From Actinomadura meyerae (GTDB lineage: Bacteria; Actinomycetota; Actinomycetes; Streptosporangiales; Streptosporangiaceae), in assembly GCF_900188445.1 (NCBI RefSeq), contig NZ_FZOR01000032.1:1-64000 (forward strand): a stretch of DNA of 64,000 bases. Direction: 5' to 3'. The notes beneath the pieces are model-generated. The model searched no databases. It saw nothing but the letters and a program-made list of their open reading frames with translations, and was not told the DNA's origin. A program made the translations under genes and the position numbers. This document shows, one piece after another, positions 27,057 through 37,359 of this stretch (position 1 is its first letter; the number at the start of each line of letters is the position of its first letter).

Positions 27057-27866
27057 TCAACTACCGGTGGGCTCGGCGGCCGGACCCGCCGGCGCGGTGC
27101 CCACCGCGCGCTGGAGCCTGACCTGTCGCTCCGTTTCGACGAAACCGAGCGCTCGGTAGATCCGCATCGCCCCGCCCTCCGGATCCGCGACGATCACGAG
27201 TGTCCGGGCCCCCTGCGCCAGGGCCTCCGTTCCGGCGAAGTGGACCAGCGAGGACGCCAGGCCGCGCCGCCGGAAGCGGGGATGGGTCTCGACGTGCTGG
27301 TAGCGGGCGAGCCCCTGGCCGTCGTGGACGACCCCGAGGCCGGCGCGCATCACGCCGTCCACGAACGCGCCGAACCAGACGGCGTCGCCCGCCTCGCACA
27401 GCCGCCGTTCCTCGGCGAGCTTCGCCGTGCGGAACGCGGTGTTCTTCTCCGACGGCCCCAACTCATCGCACGCACGCCGCAGCTGCTCCGCTTGCCCCCA
27501 ATCACTTTCGGTCAGCGGGCGCAGGACCACTCGTTCCGGCGGCACAGGGGCGCGCAGCGCCGAGGCCGTCAGGACCGCGTCGGTCTCGACGGTGATCCCG
27601 AGCCGTTCCCATTCCGCGCGATGGCCCGCGTCCCCTTCGGTTCCGTCCACTCCGATCGCCAGGTGGGACGCGTCCGGGAACTCCGTCGCGAAGAGGGCCG
27701 GCGCGTCCGGTAGCGCCTCCGGAGCGACGAGCACGAAGTTGCCCCACCAGAAATGCGGGTTGGCGGGCGTCCGAACCACCAGGTGCGACGGGTGATCCGC
27801 GATGACGGAGCCGGCCGAGCGGCGGATCAGCAGATCTGTACGGAAAGCGAGGGATCGGACCTTCAC
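27057..27866 (-). CDS. GNAT family N-acetyltransferase
   Basis: A 269-residue protein with a GNAT fold in the C-terminal 150 residues: motif A ARYQHVETHPRFRRRGLASS (about 189-208) carries the acetyl-CoA pyrophosphate loop RRRGLAS, and GGAMRIYRALGFVE is motif B. The N-terminal 110 residues (HLVVRTPANPHFWWGNFVLV) form a second, degenerate GNAT-like half, as in tandem GNAT proteins. GTG 27866 starts the frame. It is cotranscribed with the NADAR gene downstream. The acceptor is unknown. Confidence 0.85.
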   Translation of the reverse strand: MKVRSLAFRTDLLIRRSAGSVIADHPSHLVVRTPANPHFWWGNFVLVAPEALPDAPALFATEFPDASHLAIGVDGTEGDAGHRAEWERLGITVETDAVLTASALRAPVPPERVVLRPLTESDWGQAEQLRRACDELGPSEKNTAFRTAKLAEERRLCEAGDAVWFGAFVDGVMRAGLGVVHDGQGLARYQHVETHPRFRRRGLASSLVHFAGTEALAQGARTLVIVADPEGGAMRIYRALGFVETERQVRLQRAVGTAPAGPAAEPTGS

Positions 27867-28021
27867 CCGGCGATCCTAGCCACGGGCCATCTCCCGCCCG
27901 GGCCACAGATCATGGCCCGCCCAGCCACGAACCAGGCCCCGGCGACGGACCAGCCCGCCTGTACCCCGTTTCGGCGGATATTCGCTGGTCGCCCCGGACC
28001 GCGGCGCCGTACCGTACCGCC

Positions 28022-29017
28022 GTGCCCGATCTGACGACCCCGCCCCGTGACCTCGTGAGCCTGCCCAAGGCGCACCTGCACGTCCATCTGGAGAGCACCG
28101 TCCGCTGGGAGACGCTCCGGGAGATCGGCGCGGCCAACGGCGTCGACGTGCCCGAGCACACCGGGACGTTCGGCGACTTCACCTCCTTCTTCGCGCAGAA
28201 CGACCTCGTCCGCGCCTGCCTGCGGCGCCCCGCCGACTTCCGGCGGATCGCCTACGAGTTCTGCGCGGACGAATCCGCCCAGGGCGTGCGGTACGCGGAG
28301 GTGTCCTTCACGGCCGCCGGACACGGTGAGCGGCTCGGTGACCTGGCCATGCCCCTGCGGGCCGTCCTGGAGGGCCTGGAGGCCGGGGAGGAGGCATTCG
28401 GGATCGAGTGCCGCCTCATCCTCGACCACTCCCGGCGCCGGTCCGTCGAGCGGGCCTGGCGGACGCTCGACCTCGCCCGGCGGCACGACCGCGTGGTCGC
28501 CGTCGGGCTCGCGGGCGACGAGGCGCACCCCGGGGACCCGTTCACCGAGGTGTTCGCCGCCGCCCGCGACGCCGGGCTGCACATCGTCCACCACGCGGGC
28601 GAGGGAGAGGGCCCCGCGAGCATCCGCCAGGCCCTCGGCCCGGGGCGCGCCGAACGCCTGGGCCACGGCATCCGGATCCTGGACGACCCGGATCTCGTCG
28701 CCGAGGTCAGGGAACGCTGCATCCCGCTCGAAGTGTGCCCGTCCTCCAATGTCGCGCTGGGCTTCGCCCCGTCCCTGGAGGCGCACCCGCTCCCCCGCCT
28801 CCTCGACGCGGGCCTGGTCGTCACGATCAACACCGACGTCCCCGCACTGATCGACACCTCCCTCGCCACCGAGTACGCCCGCGTCCGCGACACCTTCGGC
28901 TACGACGACCCCACCCTCGCCGACCTCGCCGGAGCAGCCGTCGAAGCCTCTTACGCTCCCTTCGCCACCAAGTCCCGCATCCACGAGGAGATCGACACCT
29001 GGCTGGCCCACCCCTGA
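28022..29017 (+). CDS. Adenosine deaminase family protein
   Basis: A 331-residue TIM-barrel amidohydrolase. Zinc ligands are in HLHVHLES (about 18-25), HHAGEGEG (about 190) and NTDVP (about 271-275), with the catalytic Glu in HHAGE. The family deaminates adenosine or related purines, or aminodeoxyfutalosine in menaquinone synthesis. Classical adenosine deaminases have two Asp at the last site (TDDP). Here the second is Val, which removes a residue that contacts the purine, so the substrate may not be adenosine. GTG 28022 starts the gene. Confidence 0.88.
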   Translation: MPDLTTPPRDLVSLPKAHLHVHLESTVRWETLREIGAANGVDVPEHTGTFGDFTSFFAQNDLVRACLRRPADFRRIAYEFCADESAQGVRYAEVSFTAAGHGERLGDLAMPLRAVLEGLEAGEEAFGIECRLILDHSRRRSVERAWRTLDLARRHDRVVAVGLAGDEAHPGDPFTEVFAAARDAGLHIVHHAGEGEGPASIRQALGPGRAERLGHGIRILDDPDLVAEVRERCIPLEVCPSSNVALGFAPSLEAHPLPRLLDAGLVVTINTDVPALIDTSLATEYARVRDTFGYDDPTLADLAGAAVEASYAPFATKSRIHEEIDTWLAHP

Positions 29018-29076
29018 GCCACGACTCCACCACCCGCCGAGCGCCCACCCACCCGACCGCCCGCGGACTGAACCGC

Positions 29077-29146
29077 CGTCGGCGGGCGCACACGGCATCA
29101 GCGGGCGCACAGGGGCCAGGGGGCAAACGGCGTCAGCGGGCGCGCA
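29077..29146. repeat. Three imperfect 16-bp direct repeats after the deaminase gene
   Basis: CRTCRGCGGGCGCRCA occurs at 29077-29092, 29096-29111 and 29131-29146 with one or two differences. The repeats lie between convergent genes where no protein is supported. They might pair weakly as part of a terminator, but no perfect stem is seen. Confidence 0.5.
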
Positions 29147-29173
29147 GAGCGTCACGGGTTGGTCGGGTGGCCC

Positions 29174-29881
29174 TCACGGCGTCTGGTCCGGGTGGACTGC
29201 GAGGCTATCGTTCCGGACCGCGTAAAGGGGGCCCGTGCGGATCTCGCGGAGGAAGGGGTCGGTGTCGTCCGCCCACTGGGCGAGCGTGCGGACGACGGGG
29301 TGGACGGGGATGCCGAGCCTGGCGGCCGACTCCTGGGCCGCGTCGAACGCCGCGTCCGGTGCCAGGTCGCCGATTACCAGCACCTCCACATCGCCGGCCT
29401 GCTCACCGCCTGGTTCCTCGTAGCGCTCGGCCCAGGCGCCGAAGAGGTAGAGCTCCCGGACGGACGGGAGCCTGCCGAACTCCTCCGCCACCACCGCCGC
29501 CGGGCCGAACGTCAGCATGAGGAGGTGGGCGAGCGGCCGGTAGAGCGGGCTGCCCGCGTCGCGCGCCACCAGCCGCCCGGCCATGCCGCGGCGGAGGGTG
29601 AGGATGCCCGCCCGTGCCAGCCGCTCCACCTCGCGCATAACGGACGCGAGGTCGGTGCGGAGCATCACCGCGAGGTCGAGCATCGACATCTCGCGGGACG
29701 GCCCCAGCAGCAGCCGCGCGAGCAGTTCGCCCTGCAGCCGCGACCGGAAGATCGGGAGGCGTTCCGGTGCCCGGGCCCGCACGTCCCGCAGGAACGCCTC
29801 CGCCATCCGCGCCTCGCCGACCGGAACCTGCGCCCGCCGCCGCCGGAACTCCGCCGCCGCCCCGACCATATTCGATCGCAT
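29174..29881 (-). CDS. Winged-helix regulator fused to degenerate MNT nucleotidyltransferase domain
   Basis: A 235-residue cytoplasmic protein. Residues about 45-105 form an ArsR-like winged helix (GELLARLLLGPSREMSMLDL, then VMREVERLARAGILTLRR). Residues about 120-225 resemble the minimal nucleotidyltransferase fold (LYLFGAWAERY, then DVEVLVIGD). The usual GSxxxG...DxD active site is changed to GAWAER...DVE, so catalysis is doubtful. It could begin at ATG 29881 or ATG 29869. Small palindromes (TTCGAA, CGATCG) around the start suggest autoregulation. The gene stands alone between convergent and same-strand neighbours. Confidence 0.78.
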   Translation of the reverse strand: MRSNMVGAAAEFRRRRAQVPVGEARMAEAFLRDVRARAPERLPIFRSRLQGELLARLLLGPSREMSMLDLAVMLRTDLASVMREVERLARAGILTLRRGMAGRLVARDAGSPLYRPLAHLLMLTFGPAAVVAEEFGRLPSVRELYLFGAWAERYEEPGGEQAGDVEVLVIGDLAPDAAFDAAQESAARLGIPVHPVVRTLAQWADDTDPFLREIRTGPLYAVRNDSLAVHPDQTP

Positions 29882-30021
29882 GTTCGAACACTATGCCTCG
29901 CCTCCGACATCTCCGCCGTCCACCGGAAGCGTCGCGGACGGCGGGGCCCCGGGGAGAGGAAATCGGAAGCTGTGGATAACCGGCGGGCCGGCGACGGCGT
30001 TCCGCGGCGCCGGGCCGGATC

Positions 30022-30408
30022 TCAGGCGGGGGCCGGCGGGTTCTCCGGTTCCGGGAGGAAGAGGCAGAACGGGTGCCCGGCCGGGTCGAGGAACACGCGG
30101 ACGTCGTCGTCGGGCTGGACGTCCGCCAGGACGGCGCCCGCCGCCGTGGCGCGCTCGGCGGCGGCCTCCAGGTCGTCGACCTCGAAGTCGAGGTGGGCCA
30201 TGATCTGCTGGCTCTTCTCGGTGGCCGGCCAGGTCGGGGCGCTGTAGAGCGGCTCCGTCTGGAAGGACAGGCCGGTGCCTCCGCCGGGCGGGCGGAGCTT
30301 CACCCAGTCCGCGTGCTCCTGGACGATCGTCCAGCCCAGGAGGCGCCGGTAGAAGCCCGCCAGCGCGTGCGGGTCCGGGGCGTCCAGGACGGGGGCGGAC
30401 AGGGCCAT
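30022..30408 (-). CDS. VOC (glyoxalase/bleomycin-resistance) superfamily protein
   Basis: A 128-residue protein with two beta-alpha-beta-beta-beta modules: the first starts at PVLDAPDPHALAGFYRRLLG and the second at IMAHLDFEVDDLEAAAERA. DPAGHPFCLFLPE at the end supplies the usual metal-site Glu. This is the actinobacterial 'glyoxalase-like domain' type, with no assigned substrate. ATG 30408 gives the standard N-terminus; longer frames add an unlikely leader. It lies downstream of clpC but is separated from it by a terminator. Confidence 0.85.
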   Translation of the reverse strand: MALSAPVLDAPDPHALAGFYRRLLGWTIVQEHADWVKLRPPGGGTGLSFQTEPLYSAPTWPATEKSQQIMAHLDFEVDDLEAAAERATAAGAVLADVQPDDDVRVFLDPAGHPFCLFLPEPENPPAPA

Positions 30409-30510
30409 CCGTGGTGAGGGGCTCAACACTGCTCCTGCATCTCTCGGATCACTGGTCGGGCCGGATGCTTCCCGGCGATCCACCGCGCATGCGCCCCCGC
30501 CGCACGCGGA

Positions 30511-30546
30511 AGGGCCCGCGGCCGGATGGTTCCGGTCACGGGCCCT
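30511..30546. terminator. Terminator after clpC
   Basis: AGGGCCCG (30511-30518) pairs perfectly with CGGGCCCT (30539-30546), with a further CCGG/CCGG pairing inside. The stem starts 26 nt beyond the clpC stop codon (30572) and separates clpC from the VOC gene. There is no T-tract, as usual in this GC range. Confidence 0.65.
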
Positions 30547-30571
30547 CGCGCGTCGCCTATGCGGTTGCGGG

Positions 30572-33106
<2,535 letters not shown>

Positions 33107-33279
33107 CTCGTCGCTCCTCACAGAGCGGTTGGGCAGAGTCCGGAACGTCCGGAACTGTCCTTCCGCATGCTAGCCCGCCCCGAGGAGGCCGCCCGGTGCA
33201 CTCCCACCAGGAGACGTTCCCCAGCTAAGCGCTGTTCAGTCTCATCCAACTACCGCATCGGTGCGTCATGTTCCCGCTA

Positions 33280-33293
33280 CGCCGCAAGCGAAC
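33280..33293 (-). promoter_or_regulatory. ClgR-type box, clpC-proximal copy
   Basis: On the minus strand the sequence is GTTCGC, five bases, GCG. This fits the ClgR consensus GTTCGC-N5-GCG reported for Streptomyces clp genes. It is centred about 180 nt upstream of the clpC start codon and in the right orientation. A near-identical 21-bp context recurs at 33404-33424. Confidence 0.6.
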
Positions 33294-33407
33294 GGGGGCT
33301 TTCCGCAGGTCGATCGGGGCGCGGGGCGAACCTTCCGAATGGGGCCGGAGTTCCGCCCGCGCCGCCTCTGTACCGCGCCGCGTCCGGACCGAACCCCATT
33401 CCGGCTA

Positions 33408-33421
33408 CGCCAGAAGCGAAC
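33408..33421 (-). promoter_or_regulatory. ClgR-type box, distal copy
   Basis: A second exact GTTCGC-N5-GCG on the minus strand, 128 bp upstream of the first. It lies in the lsr2-clpC gap between the lsr2 terminator hairpin and the proximal box. The flanks (GCTACGCC, GAACGGG) match the first copy, so it may be a duplicated operator. Confidence 0.5.
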
Positions 33422-33438
33422 GGGTCCGCGCATGCGAA

Positions 33439-33467
33439 CGGCCCGCCTCGCTAACGGAGACGGGCCG
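33439..33467. terminator. Terminator after lsr2
   Basis: CGGCCCGCCTC (33439-33449) pairs with GAGACGGGCCG (33457-33467) with one mismatch and a 7-nt loop. It starts 16 nt past the lsr2 stop codon (33483) and precedes the clpC promoter region on the same strand. Confidence 0.6.
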
Positions 33468-33482
33468 CGGCGTGCGAGCGGC

Positions 33483-33806
33483 TCAGTTGGCCGCCTCGTA
33501 CTGCTCGATCACGTGGGCCGGGATGCGTCCGCGCTCATTGACCTTGATGCCATTGTTCTTGGCCCAGGCACGGATCTCGGCGCTGCGCTCCCGGCTGGAC
33601 GCGCCGCGTTGCCGGCGGCGGCGCGAGACGGTGCCCGCCTTGCGGGACTTCTCCACGAACGGCTGCAGCGATTCCCGCAGCTTCGTCGCGTTGGTGTTGC
33701 TCAGATCGATCTCGTAGGAGGCGCCGTCGATCGAGAACGCTACGGTCTCGTCCGCCTCGCCACCGTCGAGGTCGTCGACGAGAAGCACCTGAACCTTCTG
33801 TGCCAT
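33483..33806 (-). CDS. lsr2: Lsr2 nucleoid-associated protein
   Basis: A 107-residue xenogeneic silencer of actinobacteria. The N-terminal dimerisation domain (MAQKVQVLLVDDLDGG to about residue 55) and the C-terminal DNA-binding domain with the AT-hook-like RGR at 92-94 (NERGRIP) are both intact. It bridges AT-rich DNA and represses horizontally acquired genes. ATG 33806 is preceded by AAAGG about 9 nt upstream. It is monocistronic, with its own promoter and terminator. Confidence 0.96.
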   Translation of the reverse strand: MAQKVQVLLVDDLDGGEADETVAFSIDGASYEIDLSNTNATKLRESLQPFVEKSRKAGTVSRRRRQRGASSRERSAEIRAWAKNNGIKVNERGRIPAHVIEQYEAAN

Positions 33807-33851
33807 GGGGACAGACCTTTCGGCTGGAGCAAACTTCAATCGGTTGACAAA

Positions 33852-33879
33852 GATATACCGAGAAGTCCGCGGATGACAA
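33852..33879 (-). promoter_or_regulatory. Candidate lsr2 promoter
   Basis: On the minus strand TTGTCA (33874-33879) and TATATC (33852-33857) are 16 bp apart, a reasonable sigma-70 type pair. Initiation would fall about 35-40 nt before ATG 33806. The AT-rich patch is itself a plausible Lsr2 target. Confidence 0.45.
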
Positions 33880-35018
33880 TTCCAGCACTCCCGATGAACC
33901 GCACTGGGACGGAAGTCTCCTTCCGCCGGTGACCGCGCGTAATCGGCCTCGTCGTTTCCGGAGCGCCGGTGGGACGCGCGAGACCGGCGGCGCGCCGGGA
34001 CCCGCTAATTTGCGGCCGCCGGGACGCGGCCGGAGGTTTTCGCGGCGTGACCGGTGTCACTGCGCGCCGCGCTGACCTGGGCGGGGGCATGCGCTTTGGC
34101 CCGGGTTTGCGCGGCTCGGGCCGCCGGGTTTGCGGGAGCTGCGGCTTTCCGGCGCGGGAGCCGCCTCGGACGAAAAGTCCCTGATCGGACCTTAACAGCC
34201 CGTGCACGCCGGCACCGCCGCCGGAGATTTGCGCCGCTCAAACCGCGCTAACCCGCCCGCCGGGGGCGAATCGGCGGGCCTCCCGCCGCTCCTCGGAGGG
34301 CGCAGGCCGCCGGGGACCAGGGACGACACCGGACGCCCGCGAGAGAACGCCCGATGCCGCGCGGAACCGCGTATGGGCGCGCAAGCGGCCGGTATGCGGA
34401 CGGGTATGAACGGGAGATCGACCGGCGACGGAATGTACAGATCATCGCCCTGACCCGGGGATGTGGAGAGATAACCGGACCGGGAGGCGGGCCGAAAATC
34501 GGCTCCGGCGCGATGGGAGCGGAAGTCGCCGGCCGGATCCCCGGGTGGCGCGGGCGGGGCACGGTTCAGCCGGGGAATCAGGAGATTGAGGCACAATCCG
34601 ACCGCCTGCCGTCCACTTCCACAACCGCTCGGCCGGGACCGCCCGGGACGAACGCCGCCCCGTCCACCGCGCGGCGCGCATCGGCACGGGAAAGTCCGTT
34701 CCGGGTGAGACCCGTCCCATCCAGAGTAAGTCCAGTACCGCTATCGAGCGACCCCCGCGGGCGCCGCGGCAAGGGCGGCGGAAGCGGCATTCAATCCGGA
34801 GGCGGCATCCGGGACGAGACAGATCCCCGCTCGATTCAGGGCCGTAACCAGAACGAGCTGGGATTGCCCCGCCCGAGCTCGGCGTCCGAAACAGACCCGG
34901 CCATCTCTCCACAAAGCATGTAGAAGCCAGCTTTTAGCCTCGTGGCACGATGCACCCGGATGCGGAAGCCCGGGGTTTCGAGCCGCCGTGATCGTGCCCG
35001 CGCGCGCGTGAGCGGCCC
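33880..35018. other. 1.1-kb region without a supported gene
   Basis: Several open frames exist on both strands, but none has a recognisable protein, a good ribosome binding site or the strong G/C bias at codon third positions seen in the flanking genes. The best minus-strand candidate (34005-34241, Ala/Arg-rich tail with KAAAPANPAARAAQ) is weak. Base composition is more mixed than in the neighbours, especially 34400-34920. It may contain promoters, an untranslated RNA or gene remnants. Confidence 0.4.
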
Positions 35019-35669
35019 TCAGAAGGCCCCGGAATCGGGCGCTCCGCGCTTTACCACCAGCGTCCCCGCGACCCTGTCATGGACGGCCTGGCGCCGCGTC
35101 CCCTCGAAGATGACCCCGGCGTTCACGACCCAGAAGACGCTCGCCAGCACACCGGCCACGGGAATCGGGCGCATCGCGATCGGCAGCGAATAGACCGCCG
35201 CGCGCAGAAGGCACTGCAGAACGCCGGGACGGGCACCGGCTTCCACCGCCTCAGCGGCGCTCTCGGCGCCCGTCCGCCCGCCGGTGGCCTCCGGAGCGTC
35301 CTCGGAGGCGGAATCGGGCGAGGGCGCGGCTGAGGCGTCCGTGCGCGCCGCCCCCTCTTCGGGCTCGGCGGTGGGCACGAATCCGGGCACGGACGCCGGG
35401 AGGAAGCTCGCCCGGCCGGCGGACGCGCTCCCCACTGCTGTGACGACCTCTATGCCCGCGAAGCGCTTGCCGAGGGTCCGGCCCCAGAGAGCCAACTGGA
35501 CCGCCTCGTAGAGCAGCATGCACCCGGCCACCGCGGGCGGGGCGACGACGTCCACCGTGTGCCCGGACACGAGTTCGCGGACGATGACGATGACCGGCAC
35601 ACCGACGATGAGCGTGTCGACCACACGCGCGAGCAGGCGCTGACCCGGGTCGGCGAGGGAGACCGCCAT
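35019..35669 (-). CDS. RDD family membrane protein with acidic central insert
   Basis: A 216-residue RDD-domain protein. The N-terminal helix pair starts with LLARVVDTLIVGVPVIVIV (RDD-type Arg-Asp), the second helix is AVAGCMLLYEAVQLALWGRTLGKRF, and the last helix is AGVLASVFWVVNAGVIF. A cytoplasmic acidic Ser/Ala/Glu-rich insert (about residues 95-150) splits the domain, unlike the adjacent paralogue. The role of RDD proteins is unclear; some act in ion transport. It follows the other RDD gene by 7 nt. Confidence 0.85.
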   Translation of the reverse strand: MAVSLADPGQRLLARVVDTLIVGVPVIVIVRELVSGHTVDVVAPPAVAGCMLLYEAVQLALWGRTLGKRFAGIEVVTAVGSASAGRASFLPASVPGFVPTAEPEEGAARTDASAAPSPDSASEDAPEATGGRTGAESAAEAVEAGARPGVLQCLLRAAVYSLPIAMRPIPVAGVLASVFWVVNAGVIFEGTRRQAVHDRVAGTLVVKRGAPDSGAF

Positions 35670-35676
35670 CGCGGCC

Positions 35677-36468
35677 TTACTCCGCGTACTCGGTGTACTG
35701 GTCGCCGTACCCCTCGTACGTGCCGCGCTCGTCGATGACGAGCGTGCCGGCGAAGCGGTCGTGCAGGGCCTGGTGCAGGGGCTGGTCCCAGATCGCCCAC
35801 AGGTAGGCCATCAGCCCGCCCACCCAGACCAGCGCCATCCCGTACGCGGCGTACTCCCACACCATCACCGCGAGGACGAGGAAGAAGAAGACACCGACCT
35901 GGTAGCCGACGTGGACGACCCCGGCGCGCCAGACCGCCTGCGTCGTGTTCATCGGCTCGCCCGCCGGACGGGCCTGCACGATGCCCAGCCCCATGACCCG
36001 CTTGCCCAGCGTCCGCCCCCACATGGAGAGCTGGACGGCCTCGTAGAGGAACGGCAGCACCGACATGACGAAGAACAGGGTGAAGATGATGGGCCAGTTC
36101 CAGATGCCGCCCTCGTCGTCGTCGGTGCCGTCACCGCCGAGGCCGAACGCGGCGATCGTCACGGGCAGGATGAGCGCGAACCCGAAGACGGCCACGAGGG
36201 CGTTGTCGATGATCCTGGCGCCTGCCCGGCGGTGGATGGGTGCCAGCTCCATCTCAGTGCCGTGAGAACCGCCATAGCCCCCGTGGGCGTCGCCGTACTG
36301 GTCGTAGGACGGCTCGTACGAGCGCCCCCAATCCTGCTGGGGCTGCTGCCACTGCTGCTGGTGCTGTGGCTGCTGCCACTGGGAGCCTTGGTACGGGGGC
36401 GGGGCACCGTGGGAACCCTGGCCCTGCGGAGGTTGGTAGCGCCGTCCGCGGCGGGGGGAATTGCTCAT
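35677..36468 (-). CDS. RDD family membrane protein with Gln/Gly-rich N-terminus
   Basis: A 263-residue protein. The first 70 residues are a Gln/Pro/Gly/Tyr-rich cytoplasmic tail (repeats of QQPQ and WQQP). The RDD domain follows with helices at about 84-107, 122-145, 180-203 and 206-226; RRAGARIIDNALVAVFGFAL, then QLSMWGRTLGKRVMGL are the diagnostic segments. Its ATG overlaps the acetyltransferase stop in ATGA (36465-36468). The operon argA-like, RDD, RDD runs 36995 to 35019. Confidence 0.87.
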   Translation of the reverse strand: MSNSPRRGRRYQPPQGQGSHGAPPPYQGSQWQQPQHQQQWQQPQQDWGRSYEPSYDQYGDAHGGYGGSHGTEMELAPIHRRAGARIIDNALVAVFGFALILPVTIAAFGLGGDGTDDDEGGIWNWPIIFTLFFVMSVLPFLYEAVQLSMWGRTLGKRVMGLGIVQARPAGEPMNTTQAVWRAGVVHVGYQVGVFFFLVLAVMVWEYAAYGMALVWVGGLMAYLWAIWDQPLHQALHDRFAGTLVIDERGTYEGYGDQYTEYAE

Positions 36469-36995
36469 TTGGGGCAGTCCTCCAGGCGAAGCAACATCCG
36501 GGTGTTGCCCAACGTATTGGGCTTGACCCGGTCGAGGTCCAAGAACTCTGCCACGCCTTCGTCGTAAGAGCGGAGAAGCTCCTCATACACCTCTGGCGAC
36601 ACCGGCGTCCCGAGGATCTGCTCGAAGCCGTGGCGCGCGAAGAAGTCCACTTCAAAGGTAAGGCAGAACACCCTCCGCACGCCGAGTTCCCGTGCGGTGT
36701 CCAGCAGGCGGGCCACGATGCGGTGGCCGATGCCGCGTCCGCCGTACCCCTTGTCCACGGCCACCGAGCGGACCTCCGCGAGGTCCTCCCACATCACGTG
36801 CAGCGCCCCGCAGGCCACGACCGGCCCGGGCTCGCCGTGCCGGAGGTCCTCGGCGACCCAGAACTCCTGGACGTCCTCGTACAGCTTGACCGTCGACTTC
36901 TTCAGCAGGCGTCGCCCCGACCCGGCGTACAGATCGACCAGCCTGCGGATCTCCTGAACGTCGGCGGTACGGGCACGCCGGATCACGACCTCCAC
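36465..36995 (-). CDS. argA: Amino-acid N-acetyltransferase, short ArgA/NAGS type
   Basis: A 176-residue GNAT enzyme of the class annotated as amino-acid acetyltransferase in actinobacteria (Rv2747 type), which acetylates glutamate or glutamine as the first arginine-biosynthesis step. The acetyl-CoA loop is YGGRGIGHRIV (about 89-99), preceded by EDLAEVRSVAVD; RRVFCLTFEVDFFARHGFEQ is motif B and typical for this group. No amino-acid-kinase domain is present. ATG 36995 starts at EVVIRRARTADV. It is divergent from the riboswitch-controlled hydrolase gene. Confidence 0.88.
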   Translation of the reverse strand: MEVVIRRARTADVQEIRRLVDLYAGSGRRLLKKSTVKLYEDVQEFWVAEDLRHGEPGPVVACGALHVMWEDLAEVRSVAVDKGYGGRGIGHRIVARLLDTARELGVRRVFCLTFEVDFFARHGFEQILGTPVSPEVYEELLRSYDEGVAEFLDLDRVKPNTLGNTRMLLRLEDCPK

Positions 36996-37091
36996 AAACA
37001 GGCGAGATTATCGAACGGCTCCCGATGGGCGGCGACGGCCGGGCGCCGCGCCGCGCCCCGCCCGGCCGACCTGCGACTTCGCGGGTTCTGG

Positions 37092-37120
37092 TTGGCATCC
37101 GATCCGCATTCCGTTAGTGT
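37092..37120 (+). promoter_or_regulatory. Promoter of the riboswitch-controlled hydrolase
   Basis: TTGGCA (37092-37097) and TAGTGT (37115-37120) are separated by 17 bp, a good actinobacterial housekeeping promoter. Initiation near 37127 would put the start of the mRNA just ahead of the riboswitch. Confidence 0.6.
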
Positions 37121-37154
37121 CCATCGCTGACATCGGCCTTCCGCAGGACGGAGG

Positions 37155-37345
37155 CCGAACCGCCGAGTCCGCGGGCCGCAAACCAGCGCCCCGGGGAGCC
37201 GGGGACCCACTTTCGGAGCGCTTACGGGGCCGCCCGCGAAGCATGGCCGTCAGGGGTGAATCCGCAGCGTCGCGGCCTGGGGTGCGCACGCTCGCGGACG
37301 GGCTGCTCCGGCCCCAACCCGTCAGCTAACCCGGTAGGCGGTTGA
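37155..37345 (+). promoter_or_regulatory. c-di-AMP riboswitch (ydaO/yuaA class)
   Basis: The leader carries the conserved elements of the actinobacterial ydaO class in order: CGCCGAGTCCG (37161-), GGGGAGCCGGGGACCC (37193-), CAGGGGTGAATCC (37251-) and CAGCTAACC...GGTAGGCGG (37323-37342). These match the aptamer known upstream of Streptomyces rpfA and other cell-wall hydrolase genes. Ligand binding usually turns expression off. The gene it controls starts 15 nt after the element. Boundaries are approximate. Confidence 0.88.
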
Positions 37346-37359
37346 GGAGAGGAGAACTC

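Noticed and set aside
34005..34241. Minus-strand Ala/Arg/Lys-rich small frame next to lsr2
   Set aside because: It resembles a histone-like tail, but third codon positions are less G/C biased than in real genes here and no ribosome binding site is clear.
34930..35010. tRNA-like stretch containing GTTTCGAGCC
   Set aside because: The T-loop-like sequence is not flanked by pairing T-stem or acceptor arms, so no cloverleaf can be drawn.
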